From Pohlia nutans (Eukaryota; Streptophyta; Bryopsida; Bryales; Mniaceae), in assembly GCA_022496805.1 (NCBI GenBank), contig CM040088.1:7595001-7659000 (forward strand): 64,000 bases of DNA. The letters are read 5' to 3'. Position numbers and translations under genes: made by a program. A model generated the notes under the pieces. That model was not told where the DNA came from, made no database searches, and saw only the letters and a list, made by a program, of their open reading frames with translations. Numbering within the stretch: the stretch's first letter is position 1; the number at the start of each line of letters is the position of its first letter. This document shows positions 58,627 to 64,000 of this stretch, in pieces.

Positions 58627-58865
58627 TTAACCCCTAAAGGACCAAGAAGCCCGAATTGGGCCTCATGTTGTTTTAGCAGTTTTGAGTAGGTTCAATGTGG
58701 ACTGCCTTTTGTTCAAATTTGTTTGTTTTTTTACCAACATATGCACTGTTCTTCACTGATTCCAGTGTTATACAATTCAGTCTCATCTCAATTATATTTT
58801 TCACAATATGATCAATTGAATTTGTCATTTAAAAAACCATGAATCCTTGGTCCTTTAGGGGTTAA
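58627..58865. mobile_element. TTAA element, family B (B5), 239 bp
   Basis: In inverse orientation: TTAACCCCTAAAGGACCAAG at the left followed by AAGCCCGAATTGGGCC, and TTGGTCCTTTAGGGGTTAA at the right. The two terminal 19-mers are perfect inverted repeats. The right TTAA is shared with C7. Confidence 0.9.
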
Positions 58866-59437
58866 CCCCTAAACATTCTCACCCTTTTCAGATTTGGCAG
58901 CTTTCCAAAGATGCATTATAAAATGCAACTAAGAGGGATATTTTCAAGTTGATGAATGAATAAAAGTTGTACATTATGCATTTTAGATTCTATCCATATA
59001 GTTAGATTTGCGATTGCTATCACCAATATTTGTGTATTAAATTTCAAACTTAAAATTTAACACTCTTTTGTAATATGATTGCAAATAAGATATTGACAAT
59101 CTAATAATGAAATTTGTTGTGATAGGTTGAAATGTAATACTCTAAGTGTAGTGATTTTTGGAGATTTTTTGGTTGCTTAATTTTAGTAGTTGAGTTTTTC
59201 AAGAGCACTTTTAGACTGAAATCTTTGAAATTTTGGGTGGAACACTACGACATGAAATGAGGCATAAAAATTTCACAAATCATCCCCTTTCTAATCGGAT
59301 CACACATGCACGGAGCTAACTTCCCATAAAAGTTTCAATAAAAAATCCACATTGCAAAAAGTGCATGATGGATGAGAAAACGGACTTTAAATCCGTACAT
59401 CATGCAAAATATGCATGGTTGGGCGGTTAGGGGTTAA
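58862..59437. mobile_element. TTAA element, family C (C7), 576 bp
   Basis: TTAACCCCTAAACATTCTCA at the left, GTTGGGCGGTTAGGGGTTAA at the right. It is identical in length to C2 and very similar throughout, so the two are a relatively young pair. Confidence 0.9.
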
Positions 59438-60202
59438 CTTACAGTGACACTCCCAAAACAAGCAGACATGAATTGAAACGTCTGCAAACTTCCGGATAGT
59501 CAGCCACATAGCAGGTTCATCAGACCTCCTCCACAGGCAATAATCATGATTTTTGAAATTTGTGTGTCCTTGCTTGTTTTAAAACCTACTGTATACTATA
59601 CGCGGCTGTTGGACTTCGGATCATCATCTCATGCCAAATAATTAATTTTTGGGAAAATTCCTTTTCAACATATGTCAAATTTTATGAATATTTTTCAAGA
59701 TTCTCTTATTCACCATACAATTTTTTCTTTTTTTGAAAATATAATTTCCTAAAAATTTGCCATGGGTTTCTATAATTATTTTGTGTCGATCCTGACGACT
59801 GACTACGGTTTAGGGTGACTCACAAAAATAGTAAGCCACCATATGAATTGCTCTCATAAATTGAGAAATTGGAATCATGAAGTAAAATTTGGCCATTTTT
59901 TTGTACAAAAGGGATTCTACGCTCATGTATTTCATTTAGAACTGACCATATTTAGATATGTTATTATTTGAATGAAATTTCTATGTCAAAACTTAAACTT
60001 TTGTGAATAGTGAAAATATCTCATTTCTTCTTGTAGGAAGAATGAACATCTTGTGATTGGATAACGGTGACATGGACCTCTCAAAATCTGATGTGAAAAT
60101 TCAATTTCAACACTAGGTTGTCAGTAATGAATAACATTGAGACAACCACAAGGCACTGTCTATAATGGATTCCTCCCTTATCTTTTACAACTAAGCCTTG
60201 GT
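59438..60202. other. Intergenic, no gene seen
   Basis: A short GC-balanced stretch to 59640, then AT-rich repeat-like DNA related to 57350-57490. No ORF of note. Confidence 0.45.
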
Positions 60203-60766
60203 TTAACCCCTAAACGTCACATCGTCCAATTTCTAAACGACTAACAAAATCAAACTCACCCTATGTTCTCATAAATTTTTGGAAATACTTCATCAAGTTG
60301 TTGTCCTATTCAATGGTTGGATTTGGTAATACTAGAGTACACATTTTTTGAAAATTACAAATGTAGAAGTATGTCAAGTTGTTGACCAAGCCAAAATTGC
60401 ATTGATTGTAGTTCAAAAGTGGCCTTGCAAAAATGAGGTCACAGGTTTAATTAGCACAAAAATTTCAAAGAATCACTATGTTAAGAGTATCTCATTTCAA
60501 ATTCATTCCAACAAACTTTACTCAAAAAATGTTAATGTTTTGTTTGTGATCAAATTTAGAAGGAATTTTTAATTTTAACTTTCAAATTTTATAATAAAAT
60601 ATTGGTGATATTATTGGTGAATAGAACAATACAGATGGAATCTAAAATTTAAAATCTAGAACTTTCATTTGTTTATCAATTCCAAAATATTCTTCTAAAT
60701 AGTACTTTAGGATGATTTTTCTCAAATCGTCAATTCTAGGGACACCCTGGTACATTTAGGGGTTAA
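60203..60766. mobile_element. TTAA element, family A (A5), 564 bp
   Basis: In inverse orientation to A1: TTAACCCCTAAACGTCACAT, then CGTCCAATTTCTAAACG, at the left; ACCCTGGTACATTTAGGGGTTAA at the right. Confidence 0.85.
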
Positions 60767-60779
60767 GTCACTTTAGGGG

Positions 60780-62247
60780 TTAATCCTTAAGCGTCCACAC
60801 TACATTTATCTGGTCAAACCTCATCAATTTCTCACATTTTAAAATGTATTATACTTTTTTGGTATTTTTCTCATATAATATATCCTTAAACCGATTTGGG
60901 TGAAGGCATACTATTTTTGACCAAAAAGATCCGCTGCTATATTCAAATCCGAATGTTTTTGTCAAAGGCTATTAAAAAAATACAAAATTGTCTTTTGTTT
61001 TTTTATTTTTTCCATGACGCCCTCTATTGTTGTTACATATACTTTAATCCAAAGTTTCAAAAGAAAATCTACTAAAGAATTTACTAAAAGTAGTACTTGA
61101 AAAAATTGTATAAAAGTGGTTTTAAACATAAATTTCATGACCTGAAGTATTTCAACTTAATTATTATTTTAATATTTTTGAATTTTGTAATGATGTTGAG
61201 GGTAGACAAAAAAATTGAAAAAAAACGATTTAATGCTCTTGTACTCTATTGTTTTCAAACTTATGTGATTGTAGAATGCCTTCTTTTTCAAAAAAAAATC
61301 AAATTGTATAAACATATATAAATTCATTAAAGATTTATTTTTCAATATTTTTTGTTTGACTTTTTAGAACAACATATCTACTACATTCTTGTAAAATAAT
61401 TTAAATTTAATATGCATTTTTTAACCTTGTATTGTTGAATCTTCATGATGTAATTCAATGGTCTAGTTTACCATGCTTTCTCCCATTTACACTAATTTTT
61501 TCATAATTATTTAAATTAAAATGATTTTAAATAGATTTTTCAAAGTCTTTTTCATGGTAATTACATAGTAATTAGAAAAATGCCTAAAATAGCATGAATT
61601 TTTATAAAAAAATGTAAATAATAGTGATGAACAACAAGGTGTAGGCTGCATGCTCCTCGAGCCTACATAAAAAGAAATTCGATTGAAAAAAATTGTAGTG
61701 TATACTGGAATTTTAGAGTTGTGAGCTTTAATCCCTAAACGTACCAACCCTTTGAACAGAAGTAGATGCTAGCCTCAAAAATAGATATTAGCATGGCTCA
61801 AATGTACATGAGGTGTAAATGAGAGGATCATTGCAAACATAAAATCTACCCAACAAATTTGACATACTTGTAGTTGCAGGCCTCTCTAATATTATCAACA
61901 GCTCCCCATCACAAGAGATTTATTGTAATTGGTAGAGAATTTAATAGGCTTACAGAGGTGACTTGGATGAAAGTCATCCGAGGTTGTATGAAAAAGTTAC
62001 AAGGCTTTGAATCTGTTCGTGATCCAGTTTCTGGACGTTGGGACGTTTAGGGGTTAAAGTGCTGTAAAAAACCCAATTATAACAATTTTGAAGGACCATA
62101 AATTGGACTAGAAAGTAGAAGGCAACTCCCACACATTCTTAGTTGGGACCAATTTCATTTGAAATTAGAAACTAGGTGAAAATCAAAGTTTGACTGAAAA
62201 ATGATCAAACATGGGCCCACAGGGCTCCTTGCGCGCATAAGGGTTAA
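60780..62247. mobile_element. TTAA element, family G (G2), long copy interrupted by A4
   Basis: TTAATCCTTAAGCGTCCACA at the left, CCTTGCGCGCATAAGGGTTAA at the right. Without A4 it is about 1142 bp. About 590 bp (roughly 60900-61490) is absent from G1. That extra interior has a 74-codon ORF (61097-61321) with no recognisable transposase motif. It is the longest member of the TTAA group here. Confidence 0.65.
61728..62057. mobile_element. TTAA element, family A-like (A4), nested in G2, 330 bp
   Basis: TTAATCCCTAAACGTACCAA at the left, and the CCAGTTTCTGGACGTTGGGA block, then CGTTTAGGGGTTAA, at the right. G2 sequence resumes on both sides at TTAA. The aligned G1 carries TTAA once. Confidence 0.8.
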
Positions 62248-62249
62248 GG

Positions 62250-62473
62250 GGTTTAGGGGTATCTTTCTTGTGAATGCAAGATACAGCGAAAAGACAAAAG
62301 CACTTTTAGAAATAGCTGAATTTGAACCAACACTCATTCCTTCGTTGCAAAGATCATCCATAATGACATATTTAAAGAAAAAAAATTCATCCGTATACAA
62401 CGACGAAGATCTAGATGATTCAAATCGTACAATATTTGCTGCAAAAACGAAAAATTGCAGAAAAAAGCCCTGA
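62250..62473 (+). CDS. Coding-like ORF fragment, product unknown
   Basis: The frame beginning inside G2 continues past its right end and reads GIFLVNARYSEKTKALLEIA, then FEPTLIPSLQRSSIMTYLKK, to TGA at 62471-62473. The start ATG at 62201 lies in the transposon, so only the part after about 62250 is of interest. It is Lys/Asp/Ser-rich with normal amino-acid balance. It could be an exon or pseudogene fragment. No domain is recognised. Confidence 0.25.
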
Positions 62474-62479
62474 ATCATT

Positions 62480-63060
62480 CCCGTCTGTGAGAGGATAATC
62501 AGAAAAGATTACGGTGAAACTTGTGTGCGGAGTTTTGACCGACTGACAGACAGAAGTCCTGACTACAGAAACCCGGCCAGTGGATCAGAGGAGTGTGAAT
62601 GAGGATTTAGAAAGGGGCTCCTGAAGTCAAGTACATACTGAATTCCTGGAGTAGTAGAAGTGTGTGGAAGGAGCGACAGTTCTGTCAACGGCGCAGTACA
62701 ATAACTTCAAGGAAGACGGGGTAGCTCTGCAACTGATCGAATGGTATTTTAGTGGTATTTCGAGCCAGTGCATTAACTTCACTTGCTCTGCACTGCTTCC
62801 AGTTGGCCTAGACTTCCCTTGCGCCCTCACTGCATTTAAGTTACACACCTGCCCTGCATCTGCACAGTGAGTCAGGCTGCTCTCTCTTTCTCTCTCTCTC
62901 TTTCATTGCACTTCACCTGTGATCGATGACGCTCATCATCGATCCCGGATTCCCGTGCCTACTTATTGGCTTCTTTCCCGCACACACGACGTACGTACTC
63001 CCGCCTAGCTAGCTTTCATACTGTATCGCACTTTCAATTCTCTGCTGCCACTGCATGCCG
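62480..63060 (+). other. GC-rich leader/promoter-like island
   Basis: Balanced to GC-rich sequence with a CTCTCTCTTTCTCTCTCTCT tract (about 62880-62905), GATCGATGACGCTCATCATCGATC palindromes and CTAGCTAGC motifs. This is the same flavour as the XTH leader region. It may be a promoter of a gene beyond the window or a gene remnant. A 68-codon ORF at 62664-62870 is not recognised. Confidence 0.3.
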
Positions 63061-63204
63061 GTAATCATTTTATACTCTGGCTAAGTCGTTTACCAGTCTC
63101 TATTTATTGAATGTGAATACATCACTTGTGATATATAACGGCGTCAGTAATGAAGTTATTCTGCAAGATGAATATTGATTTACCCTGATTTGGACCTGAA
63201 AGGG

Positions 63205-63790
63205 TTAACCCCTAAACGTCCCAGGGTGTCCCAAAATTGACAGTTTGAGAAAAATCATTATAAATTACTATTTAGAAGAATATTTCAGAATTGTTATACA
63301 AATGAAAGTTGTAGATATTGAATTTTAGATTCCATCCGTACGGTTAGATTTACCAATGTCATCACTGATATTTTATTATGAAATTTCAAAGTTATAATTA
63401 AAAATTCCTTCTAAATTTGATTACAAACAAAATATTGATATTTTTTGAGTAAAATTTGTTGGAATGGATTTAAAATGAGATACTCTTGAAATGGTGATTT
63501 TTTGAAAATTTTGTGTTACTTCAATTTATGGCCTCAATTTAGCAAGCCCACTTTTGAACTAAAGTCAATGCAATTTTGGCTTGGTCAATTGCTTGACATA
63601 CTTCCACATTTGTAATCTAAAAAAAATATGTACCCTAGTAATACCAAATCCAACCATTAGATAGGACAACAACTTCATAAAGTATTTTAAAAAAATTGAA
63701 TGAATTTCATCCATGAAGTAATGTGAGTGTAGTGTGATCTGGAATCCGTTCGTCGTCTAGAAACTGGACGCTGGGACGTTTAGGGGTTAA
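63205..63790. mobile_element. TTAA element, family A (A6), 586 bp
   Basis: TTAACCCCTAAACGTCCCAG at the left, GCTGGGACGTTTAGGGGTTAA at the right. The terminal 18-bp inverted repeats are essentially perfect. It is collinear with A1 throughout and the best-preserved family-A copy. Confidence 0.9.
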
Positions 63791-64000
63791 GTTGGAGCAT
63801 CCACTGAGCGGGGGAGTTTTCTAAGGAAACCAACTAAAATCCAATATTTTACAAAAACAACCGGTTTTAGACAAGAACCCATCCGGTTATTACCAGTGTA
63901 GCACCTGAGTATCACAAATTTTATCCAGATTTTAGCCTAAAACTATGAGTTTCTACCGATAGTCTGGCATTTCCATTGGGCCGACTTTACACTAACTGTT
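63791..64000. other. Right-edge sequence, nothing recognised
   Basis: A 210-bp stretch after A6 with inverted AACCGG/CCGGTT motifs. Too short to interpret. Confidence 0.3.

Overview
The window looks like nuclear DNA of a land plant with a large, AT-rich, repeat-laden genome. The evidence is a xyloglucan endotransglucosylase/hydrolase (XTH) gene, a plant-type TIM13 gene, GT-AG introns of 0.1-1 kb, telo-box (AAACCCTA) motifs near gene starts, and many short inverted-repeat transposons. Which plant is uncertain. A bryophyte or other non-seed plant is a guess from the GC-rich leader-like islands and the kinds of transposon present. None of the structure is bacterial (no operons, no CRISPR).

Two genes are well supported after manual splicing. 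On the minus strand, TIM13 (exons 33601-33485 and 32423-32271, 89 aa) encodes a small Tim chaperone of the mitochondrial intermembrane space with the twin CX3C motif. On the plus strand, a four-exon XTH/GH16 gene (49062-51937, 331 aa) has the catalytic [10 protein letters not shown] motif and an unusual N-terminal membrane anchor. A 3' coding fragment lies at the left edge. Weaker candidates are a three-exon 141-codon model at 8483-9201, coding-like stretches on the minus strand at 27639-27900 and 53160-53735, and a plus-strand ORF at 62250-62473. No product is recognised for any of these.

Most of the rest is transposon. About 30 elements share one architecture: a TTAA flank, then CCC(C/T)TAAACG-type or CCCTTTAGTGCC-type terminal inverted repeats, and no transposase. 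I sort them by sequence into families A (~586 bp), B (~239 bp), C (~576 bp), D (~415 bp), E (~550 bp), F (811 bp), G (~540 to >1100 bp) and a single J element (336 bp). They lie at 4956-5543, 11581-12843, 15850-19076, 19560-21780, 24876-25450, 30176-32037, 32895-33134, 34159-36263, 42716-43266, 44376-45186, 53781-54019 and 57546-63790. Elements repeatedly abut end to end, sharing a single TTAA. Three interrupted/uninterrupted comparisons inside the window show insertion at TTAA. This matches piggyBac-type (or Sola3-type) transposition and is the most notable feature of the window. One family-B copy sits in the TIM13 intron, others sit just upstream and downstream of that gene, and a CACTA-like MITE sits in XTH intron 2.

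Other repeats are CACTA-like miniature elements, fold-back hairpin MITEs, a PIF/Harbinger-like element nested in another MITE, a tRNA-related retroposon with a 10-bp target duplication, a 4.6-kb element with ~330-bp inverted ends (36893-41464), a 14-bp tandem array (55924-56105) and simple repeats. The stretches 2113-3546, 6579-8190, 9202-10239, 12844-14647, 22000-24875, 41465-42715, 51938-53100, 56332-57545 and 59438-60202 hold no gene I can support.
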